Shown here in pieces: positions 26,701 through 40,539 of a DNA stretch of 64,000 nt. Source of the DNA: Fratercula arctica (lineage: Eukaryota; Chordata; Aves; Charadriiformes; Alcidae). The DNA lies in NCBI GenBank assembly GCA_947846985.1, contig CANTUZ010000008.1:28229352-28293351 (forward strand). Direction: 5' to 3'. The translations under genes and the position numbers were made by a program. Within the stretch, counting starts at the first letter, position 1. The number at the start of each line of letters is the position of its first letter. The notes under the pieces were generated by a model. The model ran no database searches and was not told the origin of the DNA. It saw nothing but the letters and a program-made list of their open reading frames with translations.

Positions 26701-29487
26701 GCAATCTGGTCCACGGTCTGCAGATCGAGTCCCCTGCAGCACACATTTCATGGAACCGTACCCTTGGGGAGCACTAGGTTCAAGCTCTCAAAGCAAATCT
26801 CAGTTCTCCTGCTAATAATCAGATAACAAAAAACAGGGAGAAAACCCCCAGCTTTTACAGGAATATTTATTCATACTCAGCTTGAAGACTTCCCAAGAAA
26901 AAAAATCAAAACGCTTCTTTCAAAGAAATTAAGATGGGCTTTTTGCTAACGAAGAACTGAAAGCTACTGTATTCATGTTTGCATAAGCACATCTAGGAAT
27001 TCTATTTTCAAAGGACAGGAGGGGAAAAAACATCAGAATTGGACTACTGTAAGAGAAATTTAAAACACTGCTGTGTACTAAAGGGCTGGAAACTGTTCTC
27101 CCTTGAATGCCACCAGAGCAACCCCCCCAAAACACTGAGAAAAACAAAATTCTTGGACAGTCTTAAAAGCTGCCCGAGCACCTACCAGATCCTACCACAT
27201 GCTATCACAGCTCTCATTACTCTTTATAACACTTTGGAAAACTTGGACAGTAATGAAAATATAAGACACAAATCTTCAGCTGAGAAAACCAAGAGCAGAA
27301 AAGTAAGATGCGGAGAAAGGTACAACAGATGCTCTCACAGCCTCACGTAGGAGAGAAGCGGCTGTTTGGGCTCTACATGAAGGTGATGGTGCACTGCCAG
27401 AGGCTGCAGGGTGACACTCTGAACTCCAATCTAGACACAAATATCGGCCTTCTGGTGACACAGTCCTGCTGTATTAGCAGTGAAGGATCAATATCATCAA
27501 TATTCAGATATTTAATATCATGACCCAGGGTCAAAAAAACAGGGAGGTGTTTGTGCCTCACTGCACAGCATCAATTTGTTGCCTTGCACAACCAAAATTA
27601 AGGTTCACATACCTCCAATTACTGCCCCTGCGCTGTGGGCAAGGAGGAAAGACTCCATTCGCGTTCCCTTGGGTGCCCTCCGCGACCTCCTACATACCAC
27701 ATATATAGTGTTTACTGCACTCTATTACTTCTCACAGCAAGAGCAATTATGCATTTTTCTACCTGTGACTGGCAGGATGGTCAGGAATAAGCGGTATTTC
27801 TCTAACACTTCACTCCTACAGAAGGAGAGCAAAGGTAGAAGCCATACCATTGCACCTCTTCCAAACGCTAAACAATGAAACCTTTTTGCTCTTGAAGGTT
27901 AAATTAACAGAGTGGCAAGATCCTCACTCTCATTTTCATACACAGCCTTCATTCTGACACTGGCCATAAGATGAGCTATTTTATTCTTTCTCAATAATTA
28001 TACTACTACATTTTGTTTCTTCTTTACATACACTAACACTTCAAGGTGGGCATCAGAGCATCTCCATGTGCCCTCACACTGTATGCTATTTCAGCAGCGG
28101 CTCCAAGGATCAGTTAACTAGAATACAGCACAAAGATATCGCAAAAAAATACAAGTAATTTTTTCAGACATATGACACAGTACAATGGCAGGAATAAAGT
28201 GGAATCCCACTTCTCCACGTTCAAAGTAAAGACATCATTGAAATTCAAAGCATTCAAAGACAAAAATAAATCCTTTCACCCATTCCACTGGCAAAAATTC
28301 AAAAGCGTAACAATAGGAAGGAAATGACCTAAAGCTTAACCTCTTTCCTGAAAATCTTATTAATCCTCCTCCATAAAATGATGTACATTCCGTTCCCATC
28401 CACACTTCAGCTTTCACATATGTGCCAGCCCCGCAGCACAAGCGGTCCACACAGCGTGGGTCACCACCAGCTGCCCAGGCTCACCTGCAAGCCAGAGCCT
28501 ACGCAACACACGCGCACAACACTTCGGTGTTTCTGCAGCCCACCACGAAAGACGGGATACTCCGAGAAAGGCATAATCTTAGACAAAAAATTAAGCTAGA
28601 GAACAACACTGAATAAACTCTGACAGATGGTACAGCACGCCCTTAGCCATAAAGACTATTAGACACTTAATCATATTGCAGAAGAGTCCCTACATTTGCA
28701 AAATGCTAATAAATTACCTACCATTAGTTCACTGAGGTCCAGCTGGCTGTATGTGGGGGGTAAATATAGTGTGAGGGATGCTTCCACCTCCTCCTGAAGA
28801 AGCCTCACTCAGCTGAGGCAAGAGCTGCACCACCTCTCATGTCAGCTCACAATTGTCTCAGCTGCTGATGGTTTGGGGAAATGACATCTGCAGGAGATGG
28901 AGACAGCACTTTCCTCGGGGGGCAAGCCAAAAGCAGGGGCCACCAGGCAGGGAAGAGTTTGGAAAGTCAGATTTAGGCCACCAATGGCTACTGAAGTTGG
29001 ACTACACTTACAGTCTAACATACTAGACTAATTTAGTAGGCTGTCATAGGAGGATAGCAAAGATGCAAGCAATATACTGAGGAAAAGGAGAGCCTGTCTC
29101 TCTCCTGTAGCACCACCTGTGATACTTTCAGACATCTTTTGTTTTTCTGGGTCTCACACCTTGTTAAAACTCTGATACACACCCACTTTCACAACCATAA
29201 TTCCTTCTCCGTACACTCCTCTCTGTGATGTCCCGTTCCCCACCATATACCCAAACACATCCCAACGGTCCCACAACCTTGTAGCCTAAAAGTGATTATC
29301 TCCTGCTTTTAATGGTAGCAAGTCCAAGAAAAACAAAAAAAAAAAAAACCCAAAACCTGTGTGTCCAAGTATCCTAAAAGCCTGTTATTCTGGGATGGGA
29401 CTGCTTAGCAATTCTAGAAATGCAAGCCATTTTTCCTAATTAACTATAAAAGGTCATTTTTGGGGTAAATACTATCAGAGCTAAATT

Positions 29488-29506
29488 AAAAAAAAAAAAA
29501 AAAAAA
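29488..29506. repeat. A19 homopolymer
   Basis: Uninterrupted run of 19 A in the large intron, with no attached transposon sequence that I recognise. Confidence 0.9.
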
Positions 29507-31252
29507 GCTGTATCTAAGCTTTTCTGTGTCGTATTTAATCTGCCAGTGTAAGTTTACCATGGAATGTTTTTCATCATTTTCCTTCTCGACCGCAGCCTTA
29601 TATGGTGTCAGATAAGCAGTTTGCTGGTAGTGCATGAGCTGCTGAGCTTGCTTGAGCCGCATGCAGAAGAGGATTGCGGCTTCCCAGGAATAAAGGGCAT
29701 GCATTTTTATCTGCGACCGCCTTCCCATCACAAGTCTTTGCTAGAAAAACCAGAAAATACAACAAAGTATTCCTGCTGTGGAAGACATGATACCAGCAAA
29801 GCTGTGCGTTTGTCAACATAGCCTATCCTGCCCCTGGGTAAATTCAGTTGGTAAATAAACATTACCAACAAAAGCACAATTTTGCTAGCACAGCTGCACT
29901 TACAGAGAGGGCTTTCTCTGGTGTGGCTGTCTTGGTACAGATCATATGTAATCTCACAGACAGTGAAAAAGTGAAGGGTCATTTATTTCATGGCCTTCAT
30001 GCTGGTTTATTTATGGACCAGCACTATCTGCTCATGTATGCAGAAAGGTACCAGAGAAACTGGGGGCTTTGCTTTGTGGGGGTTCTTTTGTTTGTTTGCT
30101 TTGTTTTTTTCTGGTCAAATATTTCTGAAGTGGAAATCACTTCAGGAAGGGCCAGACGGTTATGACAGCCCTGCCATGTCTACCACTGGGGTCACCAACC
30201 CCATTCCTCTCCCTCCTTCAAACCCCCAAAATGCACTTGGAAAAACGCCTCCTCTGCAATAAAATCATTATTATAATTTCAGTCTGCTGCTGCGCTCTGC
30301 CAGTGATACATATTTTAATTTTTTGAGAACTGGAATGTTCAGGCTAGTTAAAGTTTGGACGGCACTGAGTGGCCCGTAATATATAGGAAATCAGTCTGAA
30401 TGATGTAATGATATCTTCTGGGTTTAATTTCAGTAAAATTTATGCTCATTTGAGAACCATTACTAGCTCATACGCTAACCGTAAGTACACTTTATTCCAC
30501 ACGTAATTCTCCTGTAACTGACTTACCCTTTAAAAAGAGGTTTTTCTTGTGGAACTGTCAGCAAACACAATTGCCATAACCAAGAGGCCTTAAAATAGAG
30601 TCAAGATGACTGTGTGCTATTTTTACTTTTTTTTTTCTTTGCAAATCTAAAAATAAAACACCATTTTGAATCGTTATGAAATGTACATCTGCCCTTTAAA
30701 CATCATACGCGCCACTGAAATGCACACCTATAAAAAGCACAACAGGCTAGAAGAGATCTTTAGAACATATGCATCTTATTTTAAATCTGTATTTTGAAAC
30801 GAGTTACAAGTGTCTTTTGTTCTATTTATATTTATGAAATTTTAAAATCAGATACCAGCAAACAAGTTCTTGGCAACTGTCCACCAAAAGTTACTGATAC
30901 GTTAGGCTTGAGTACTTACCGTTTTTCCACGATTACATATGCCTCATGTTGGCTTTCCATGAAAACAGAGTAAATTTATTACCAGCATATTTGCTATTAC
31001 TGATCTGTAGGCTTGCACAGAACGTTTTCTGGTTTCCTTATTTCCTTTTTGTCCATCCTTCTGCTCCCTTTTCCTTTTTCCTCCAGCCACTCATGCAGCA
31101 GAAGAAATTACCCCACTTCATAAGGGATTTACAGTAGTACTGGTACATTATTATAAGAAGCCTCATCAGTGGTAAGATGGGTACTCTAAGTAGTATCTAA
31201 GGCAAGTATCAAGCCTGTTACTACCTGTGTAATAAACTACAAAACTTCCTGC

Positions 31253-31295
31253 CCTAATTAACAGGAGCCATCCCAGGCCTAATTAACAGCAGCCA
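31253..31295. repeat. Duplicated 18-bp TAATTA motif
   Basis: The 18-mer cctaattaacaggagcca at 31253-31270 recurs at 31278-31295 with one mismatch, giving a 25-bp period. Each copy contains TAATTA, the core site of many homeodomain proteins. Whether it is a binding cluster or a neutral local duplication cannot be told from sequence alone. Confidence 0.5.
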
Positions 31296-32814
31296 GCCTA
31301 TTTCCCGTGCCCTACAACTTAACAAAGATATGCAAGTACTTTAAAATTTCACATAAGTTTTGCAAACACTTTTTGACAAGTATTGTGCTTATTTCCTTTT
31401 TTTCATCCTCTGGTTCTAAAACTGAGATGATGATATACTGTAAGAAACTATAATTTATTAATAAAATTTATAGGTCAATAAATTTATCAAGTCAAAAACC
31501 TCGACTGACAAAAACCTCAAAACTGCTGGAAAGCCAGAACTAGTTATCAATCACAGTAATGAGCAATAATCATAAAAGCCCCATAACTTACTCGAGTGAA
31601 ACAAATTCCTCAGTTTCTGCAATTATATTCTATAAAAACTGACCTCACTGGTGCATTATCCACTCGATGTGCTTTTTTCCCATTCCTATTCGAACAGGTG
31701 TATTACTGGCAGGATTATTTACACTTTAGCAAGATATAGAAAATATTCATACAGCACAAAGGATGAGCTCAATCACTTCAGACCAGGAACTGTCACCTAC
31801 CGAATGTGCAACATCTTGACCAACAAGACCTTCCAGGCGCTGCAGAGACACAGACAAACACCAACCAGAAGCAGCTACACCTGAAAAGTAACTTCACGAT
31901 CTTTCACTCATCAAAATAAAGGAACCCATCAGCACAAGAGCTCTTGTAATTCAGCAAGAGATTGCACTTCTAATCCTCAATTAATGTCACAACTTTCAAT
32001 GACAGAGCCGCAGGCCCAAATAGATTCATTAGGTATATGTAGTAATTCTGAAAGGATCTTTATTTGTATATATGCAAATTGCAAACAAACAAAAAGGCGA
32101 AGTTCAGTAAATATATTTTTTTTCCTATAACTGAACAAATAATAAGCAACTCAGAAGAAAGTACAAGAGATAAAGAGGTATGTATTTCTTAAATTCCTGC
32201 GAGGGTATGAAGTATCCTAATGAGCCGAAATCTCATTTGCGGAGAGCTCTCAGGCGTGTAATGGGAAGGAGGCGCTCCCTTGCCAGATGGTACCTTCTGC
32301 TGATGGCCACGGAGCAGAATGAGTGTAACCATGAAAATGACTTAAGTGTTTTAACTACCCACATATGCATACCCTCCACCAGTGATGACAAGTGGCTTTT
32401 TGTGCAGGTGAAAGTTTCAGCCAGAATCACTGAAGGTTTTCCGTAAGATTTTTATTTTAAAAAGATGAATTCATTATTACCAAGGGCATAAAGCTCAGAG
32501 CACAAAATATTCTGAGCCACAGAGCCAGTATCACCCCAAGAGCTGACCCAGCCTTTGCATACGATGATCCATCAGCCGATTTTATGGCCAGCTAGTTGGG
32601 TGGGCTTATTTTGCTTTTGATAGTCCCACCTTCGGGTTTCCCAAAGCTCTGTTTTCTTTCCTGGAATGAATCAGCAAGGAGCAAAGTCAGTACCAGACGC
32701 AGTCCCCAGGGGTCATGTGGAGGTTCATTTAACCGCTCAGTCACTCCTGTATGTTCAGCCCTTGCTTTACTTGGTGTTTATTTAGCCTTTTTGTGTGTGT
32801 GCGTCTGTGGAAGT

Positions 32815-32824
32815 TTTATTTATT
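32815..32824 (-). terminator. Overlapping polyadenylation signals AATAAATAAA
   Basis: Two overlapping AATAAA hexamers on the minus strand about 170 nt downstream of the stop codon at 32990, with a third at 32777-32782. They are positioned as expected for a 3'-terminal exon containing the 32990-33370 frame. The downstream sequence is CA-rich rather than the usual GT-rich, and AATAAA is frequent by chance in AT-rich intron, so support is modest. Confidence 0.25.
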
Positions 32825-32989
32825 GCTAGGGACGCAGGGCTGAAACAAGAAGCCCTAGATGCAGTATACCCATAGAACAGACAAAATGCCCAGCAAAAGT
32901 TTTCCTACATACAGCAGCTGACATCTACGGATCCAGGAGATTAGTCTGGGTTTTGCTTTCTCAAATGGTTGATGGTTTGAACTCTGGAA

Positions 32990-33370
32990 CTATTGTGATG
33001 GCACAAGTATCTCTGGATTTCCAGCAATGTGGCATCCTTCAACATTGGGTGGAGACACCTGATTCATCGCTGAAAAGAAAGGAAAGACTGCCTCTGGCTT
33101 CCTCAGCTTTGCTTTTGATTGCATTTGATTATTGCCTGCACTTTCTGACATTGCCCGATAAATAGTCTTCTTAATCTGTTCCAGCCTTTTGACAGTCACA
33201 GTATCAGGTGGCATTTCATTCTCAGTGTTCAAGTCCATTCCCATGTCTAACACAGAAACGTTTCTTAAAATGGTTTTTTCCTTGCCAGTTCCAAGTGATT
33301 TCTCACTGCCTTTTAGAAATCCTTTGTGTTTCTTAAAGTTGTCAATAAAATATGTCTCTGCAGCACACAT
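32990..33370 (-). CDS. Unassigned protein-like open frame, possible nested or terminal exon
   Basis: A 126-codon minus-strand frame from ATG at 33370 to TAG at 32992-32990, inside the large HECW2 intron. The translation has balanced composition with amphipathic charged stretches such as YFIDNFKKHKGFLKGSEKSL and VKRLEQIKKTIYRAMSES, unlike the low-complexity translations of most chance frames here. I do not recognise a family or any known domain, signal peptide or membrane segment. An in-frame TAA lies just upstream of the ATG. An alternative reading is a terminal exon beginning at 33357, after a ctgcag acceptor with a mediocre pyrimidine tract. Polyadenylation hexamers follow at 32815-32824. 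There is no poly-A tract, so a young retrocopy is unlikely. It may be a nested gene, an alternative HECW2 last exon, a decayed gene fragment or chance. Confidence 0.3.
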   Translation of the reverse strand: MCAAETYFIDNFKKHKGFLKGSEKSLGTGKEKTILRNVSVLDMGMDLNTENEMPPDTVTVKRLEQIKKTIYRAMSESAGNNQMQSKAKLRKPEAVFPFFSAMNQVSPPNVEGCHIAGNPEILVPSQ

Positions 33371-35622
33371 CTCTTAAGGATCTTGGGGGATTTAACATTC
33401 CCTTAGCAGCTGTTATTTTTTAAGTTTATCTTCAATATTATGAGCTGTTCAAGCAGGAATGCAAACTTAGTCTATTGTTGTCATCTGACGGTAATAGGTT
33501 TCTTAGGGAATTTATTAGAAAGAGAGATTGCTGCTTTGGAATACAGAAAAATATTTATATTTAAACAACACACTTTTGTCATACTTCAGCTTTTCAGTAA
33601 TCTAAACCAAATGTAAAACCCACTACCAAAAAGAGGAAACAGCCCCAGAATACAGGTTACAACCCAAGATAGAAACAAGCTTCTCTCTTTTGCCTCTATT
33701 AAGAGCTGAACCCATTATCTGTGATATTGTGGATACCTCTGCATAAGCAATTTCTCGTCTCCTTTCTACAAACCACATAACCTCTAGCTTAAGAAAACAG
33801 TAACATCCTCCTATTTTATTTATATATGTATATGTTTGCTAAGGCATCCAAATGGCTGATAAGTAATGCTGCAGAAACCTACAGATAGAGAGGAATAATA
33901 GGTCAGCAGAAAGACAGCACACCCATGCAAGCAGTGCGCTAAGGAAGGCTATTAAAGCAATATGCTGAATCACTATCCTTCACTACCTTTGTCACCATTA
34001 CCACTTATTTTCTGGCCAGTAATGCTTTCCCCCAGCTACCTCCCCCTCAGTGCCTCATGATGGCAAGATCTAATGGCAGATTCCTTATCTTGTAGATTTT
34101 CCACTGCTGAAAAGCTCTTCCAGGCTCTTTACAGTGACTTAATCCAAAATTAGTTTATTCCAAAAAACTTTGTTCTGAACTGGCATAAAAGTAGAACCAA
34201 ACATTATAATATTTTCAAAGTTATTAATGAGGCCGTTGCTGCTATTTGACTTCAAATGTGCTAAGATGCTTTACCGTTGCGAGAAGTATTTGATACTCCT
34301 AGTTCTGACCAGATTCCTCCTTTTACCTACCTCCTGCTTTTGAAGTAAGGACTCAGGATTCACTTTAGATTTGATACGGCTATTAAAAATTAGCAGAATG
34401 AATACATTATATAGGATAATCTCAGTTTATTATGAAGCCCAGAAAAGCTGTAAGTGAAACATCATCTCTAAGCATTTACTACTAATGTTGCACCTGAAAT
34501 AAAATATTTTAAATGTTCCCAAAGACATATATTATTCCCTTATTTGTAGATGACAACAGCCAGCACTACTTATATGGTAGTATATATCCAAGAAGCAGGC
34601 AAGCAATACACAAAAACAACAAAAAAGAAACATATGGCTTTAAGAGTATATAAAAATGCTTTCTTAAACAAAAAAAAAACACCAAACCCTGTTGAGATCT
34701 GTTATATTACGCTTAACTATACACAGTTTCATACAGTGAGCTCCGATCCTGAAAACTTTTTAAATACAATTTGTGAACTGAGTCCCTGGGGCATAGCTTC
34801 CAGCTGAGCTGTGGTTTCTGCATTTTTTTATAATTTTATATTGCATGTCATTGATTACTTGCAAACACAGACTATCCCATTTTGGGATCTAGCACTAGCA
34901 TGCTGACATTGCAGAATTTAACAGCACAATTAAGGAAACACTGTAGACACCAGGAGAAGGGTTTTTTGGATGCACATATGACTGAAGTCTGACCCAGTTC
35001 ACTTTTCAGAAGCACATCATGCTTTTTTCAGTCATTTCCACCAAACAATATAGTGGGGTTATACATTGTATTAATATTCAAGCAGACACAGGATAACCCA
35101 GAAATAGTTCAGGAGCGCAGCACGTTCTAAATTTGCACACACACTTTCAAAGATGCTATTTTTGCAAGGTATACAGGCACAGGAAATCTAATTTTTTTCA
35201 CTTCTGTCTCAGTGCCTGCATTCTTGTACTGTCCCTGACCTGATTCAGGTTCCCTTGGACTGCAGGCTGGGGCTTGTTTACTTGACAGAAATTCACAAGT
35301 TTTTGTCGGTTCTTTGCTGAGGAGACCAAACCCGTTTTGTCACAATGTGCCAACAGTTTGTCACGGTGGCTATAGCCACCTACTTTTGCCGATTTTCTCT
35401 ACCACACTCTGGATACCATCCCCTATGCCTCAACCTGGAGCTGAAGGCAGGTACACATGCTGACCTGCAAGTCAATCTTGCATCAAGCACTCTTCTCCTT
35501 TCCTGCATTCCTGCCAAATACATTACAATCACTAATTTCTTCAGATTCTTCAAAAGGGACACCTCTACTAATGCAATACCTTTTTCTGTGAGTTTTTTGG
35601 TTTGGTTTCAGGGTTTTGTTCC

Positions 35623-35655
35623 TTTTTTTTTTTTTTTTTTTTATTTTTTTTTTTT
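35623..35655. repeat. T-rich homopolymer (T20 A T12)
   Basis: A run of 20 T, one A, then 12 T on the plus strand, which is poly-A on the gene's strand. No adjoining retroposed sequence was recognised. Confidence 0.9.
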
Positions 35656-38600
35656 AAATAAAGCATGATTATTCTGCCTATTTGCTTGCCCTTGGTAAGA
35701 GCAATGCAGCAGCCATTCCCTCCCCATGGAGTCACAGAGCCCCAACCCTGCCACCTCCACAAGAAATGGGAATGATTAAATAAAAACTTAACTACAAAAT
35801 GAAGTAGTCAGATTTTACCAGGAAAGCATAAACGGTTGGAAATATTTATAAGGAGTTGGAGAGAAACTGTAACAGACATAGCACATGATACTCTTTTGTA
35901 AATACCCCAAAAACAGAGGGGAAAAAGCCGCCATTGCTATTCTAGATCCTCAACACTGAACTGCTTTACAACTGCTCATGATCATAGCTGGTTTTAGGTC
36001 GGCTGGTCCCACTTCACCCTTCACATTTCAGCCTCTTCAGAATAACTACAAAATACCTGTGCTCCTCCCTCAGAAACGATTTCAGCTGCATTGAATGCCA
36101 GGACAAAACCACTGGGGAACTTGCAACTCCCAATACATACCGCCACTTCACTCCTAAAGGTCATATTAAAAAGCTTATAAATCGAAGTATCAAACTACCA
36201 TGGCCAACGCTCATGCTCCAACAAGAGAAATGTAGAAGTCAATTGTTCATGACTGCAAGTCAGGGACAAACACTGACGACAACTATAAAACCAGAGGCAA
36301 AGACCTGCACCATCTTCCGACTCCTTCCCTTTGCAGGGTGGGGTCCAGAGGGGGCAATTTTTAGATAGAGCATCGCAGTTGGATTTTTATTTCGCACCTG
36401 CATTTATCCGACTCTCATTCTTTTGAGACACTTTAGACACCAACAGGGTCAACTCCTTTGCAGTTAATCTGTGCTTTCTTCTCTCCATTATGATTTGCAT
36501 ACATTCAGATTTTGCCGGAGTGCCTAAAAAGCCAACAGTGTATGTCATCTGTTTGGAGATATGGTATTTAATGCTTTATTTCTGTGTAATACACTGAAGC
36601 AGGGCAAGCTAGCATATTACTGCTGCATCCAAGTTCAAAGTTCAGATCCAGATGTCAAACTTCTTAAAAATTCAGGATCATCTGGTTTTACTTTAGTTTG
36701 ACTCCTCAGAGAGGAAATCCCAAATCACAACGTTTGATGCTGGCTTCCTCATTTCTGTCCCTGAGTTGCTGCGTAACTCTTAGGTAACAAAGAAAATCCC
36801 AAAGCCTTGCCTACCTACTGTGTAAGACATGTATGTTACTAAAATGGTGTCCCCTTACTTATTTTTAAACTAACTGTGTAGGATTCCAGCCAGTCGCCAG
36901 TGCCGCGACTCAGCAAAGCCCTGTGCAGAGAAACTCCCTGCTGGGACTCCTGCAGCCCCAGAGGGAAGGAAGCGGGGAGGGAGGCCATGTCATCGGCCTT
37001 TCCTCACAGGGCCAACACACCTGCTTTAGGTGATGGCAGGACACGCAGGACGCCGTCAGAAAGGGCTCCCGAAATCAGAATGCAAATTGTTTGCCAGTGA
37101 TGAAATAAGAAGTGAAGCACATTGCCTATGCAGCCTTCAGATCTCAGGGTGATATTTTAAGAAAGCTTGGTAGTCCTCAACTCAGCATCTTTACATTACT
37201 GCTCTTAATTTACACTCAAGGTCGGGACATCCTTAATTTTGCGTTAGAGATTTTGCCTGTCACTTCCCTACCTGCACCTCTCTCATGCTGATAGCTCAAA
37301 ACACACTCTACACTTCTAACTGCAAAGCTCAGGTGCTCTTTTGGGATATTTTCTCCCAAATCCTTTTGGAGCATGGAGTACATATAATAGATTTTCAGAG
37401 AATATCTGTAAACTAGTATCCACAGAACCATCAAGAGCTTCTATGATTTCGAATGCAGTATCCTCTATTCAGTAAGCAATTTATTTCAGGAGGTTGACTC
37501 ATTTCCTTAAAGCTTTTTCAGCTATCTGTTGTGACTGAAAAAAATTCAGAAAATTTAGAAGTACTCAAGGAAATGAGCCAACACATCCTGGAAGAAATTC
37601 ATCCAATACAGACACAATAAGATAAGTCAGCCTTAGATTTCTAAAGAAATGAGCAGGAGGAAGTTCTAAAAGAACCTGAAATATTTTCTGTGAAACACAA
37701 TGTTTGTTTCCCATCATCATAACTCTCCTTATGCCCACTTTAAAAGCAACATACTATGGCTGATCAGGAAGGTATCATGGTTCTTGTTGGTTTTTTTCCC
37801 CTGCAGAGACAAAAACCCCTCCCTGAAATAGTTTAGTGATTCTCCCCAATATTTAAACTAAAAATATTGCTGCCATTATGCCTCATGAGAACTTTATTTC
37901 AGATCTTTGGTGCTTACCCTCAGGGGCATAGGGTCCATGGTCAAACTATACATCCCAAGACAAAGCCTTTTCAGTGAGATGCACAACGCACCATGGAACC
38001 ACTTCATCACAGAGCTCTGGGGACCTGGGGGTCATCACCCACGGACAAGGAAACAAGAAGTCCCTACCTTCAAGGGTCTCCAGCAAGGTAATCAAGTGTG
38101 CTGTCTTGGAAAAGCTCAACTCTTTGAAAACAAAAGCAAAAAACCCGAAACTTTTTTTACAGCCTTTCCAAGAACCATGCATCCCCACGGTTTCATGTTT
38201 CTGAATATCTGAAACCGTGACAGAACAAATGAAAAATCCATTTGCCCAACAGGAAAGACTTCATGAAACAGTAGTTATTGCAAATTGTTTTTGCCCTTTT
38301 CTGGATTCTTACATACTTGTGAAGCACAAAGAGTGCAACTCAAGCATCCTGAGTATTCTTAGCCATTAAGAGAAAAAAGGCAATTTTTCATTAAAATTTT
38401 CTATGCCGTTGTCTATTAGACATGAATTTAGCAACACGACAATGCTGAGCAGATGCCTTTGGCCAGACGTTTACCAAGTGACGACATATGTCCATGTGCT
38501 GGGCTGGCAAAGGTGCCACGCCTCTTCTTTCGCTTGGGAGGCTCACTCCACATGCACATACAGCTTTTGGAAATGCTGCATGGTCTAGATGTGGAACTGA

Positions 38601-40539
38601 ATCTCCCAGAATATGTTAGCATCACCAGCCAGTTCTGAGAGGGAATCAACACCACCCCACTCTTCGAGAAATGATCAGCTGGGGTTCTCACAATGGATGG
38701 AAACTGCACCCTGAGTTTGCAGCACAAAGTCACTCTTCAGACAGATTCCATCAAGACAATAAAATCTCTGTGCTTGCTTCTCCTTTTCTCCATTACTCTA
38801 CTAAGTCAGATCAGCCAGCATCCAAAGGAAAACTATAACCAAATTAGACTCAACCCAAAATTACACTGAAAGTCGAGGGAGGTGGTGTTAGTTTTCTCTA
38901 GGGCAAGGCAAATTCAACTTCTTGATCATCTTAATGATTTTCCCAGAACCCTCCTCACCTTAACAGAAGAAATACGGTACAAAAATATGAGAAGGAGAAG
39001 TGAGATCTGGAGAAAAACAGACAAACAAAGATCACACACTCAATGCAAGCCAATGTATCCCTAAAAAAATACCCCAGAAACAAACGAACAAAAACCCCAA
39101 ATACTTTTTTCAAGTTACGTAGCTTATTAGCAGAAAGTTAATTTTCAGAATGAAATTGCTCAACATTTGCCTGAGCAAAAAGAGAACTGGAGTAACGCTA
39201 AGTGGTAATTCAGATTCTTGAATAGTGAGCAACCTCTAAAGAGCAAGTTTGTCCTGCTCCACTATTTTGAAATCTGTTACTTTTAACAGGCTCTTCTCAT
39301 CTTTAAAGAATCACAATGCTCTACTTTTAGCCAAATGCAGTTTTTAGAAGAATGTCCTTCATATCCAACTACCCAAACACAGCTTCAATTTGTTCACAAT
39401 AACCAGAGTTTCTGATGAGTACGTATCAAGAAGATTACCAAGATGTTAGTAAATATTCTTGAGTACCAAATAACCTACCTCAAAGTAACTGGTGGTTCAT
39501 GCCCTAGCTAAATGGAAGACATCTTCCACTGGAAATTAAAATGGTATTTTATGTCATGGCCCTGATGAACAACGTCTAATTGCACAGCGACCCTAAGTAA
39601 AAAGACATTATCTAAGCAATAGCATCTTACTAATCTGTTCTTCATTACCTCTCACGCAGTAGATGCAGAAGAGTGAAAAAGGCAGTTGGAAGACTGCCCA
39701 GGATCTTTACAATCTACTCCAGCAGAAGAGAATTTAGAATGTTCAGGATAAGTTAACTCCAGAGTAATGCACTGAGAGTATAAACAGAGTTTTCCCATAA
39801 TAACCAGAAAAACTACTAACCTCCCTTCAGCACCACTGTATCGTATTCAGAGTAATGGAATGACTTTTTTTTCTCCATACATTGCCCAGATCTTTCTCTT
39901 CACACACATACTTTATCAGCTTTGTAATGAGATGGATTATTTCTTCAGGGTTAAGATTTACCTCTTAAACAAAAAGGACGCTGATATGGTTACTTCTGGT
40001 CTAAAATCTTTAAGTTCATGTCACAAAGATGAGAGCAGATGAAGCCGAACACTGCTTATGACAAGTACTAAATGGCTCTGCAGACTAAAATGGATGAGAC
40101 CAAAGCTAAAAGAAACACAAGGGGCATGTGGCAATTCTTTAGAAGCAGCATCATTTTACCAGTGCCAAATATCAAAGCCAACAATATTAAAATCATCACT
40201 GTAAGTCAAAAGAGGAGATAAACATCTTGCTTATTTAATATTTTAGCATGAAATCTCAGAACTAAAAGGCCTCTCTCGCAGTGTTAACATGCTGCAGCAA
40301 AAAAGGACCACAAAACTGGGTAGACTAACGAAGGCAAAGAAACTGTACTGTTTGTGTAAATATCTTGAAAGCACCTACAGATAACAACATTTCCATTATT
40401 TCCTTTAAATTCCTAGCAGTAATTCCCTGTGACTCTGGAAGCAAAGAACAGAACCTAGAATTAGATGCAACTAGAAACAAAGGCTCGCCAACTCAGCTAC
40501 TCCCAGCAATACAAGCAAACCCAGAGCATAAATAAGTGA

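Noticed and set aside
37907..38212. 101-codon plus-strand frame with overlapping frames on both strands
   Set aside because: All overlapping frames are of similar length and none has a recognisable domain or convincing splice sites; most likely chance in a locally GC-richer stretch.
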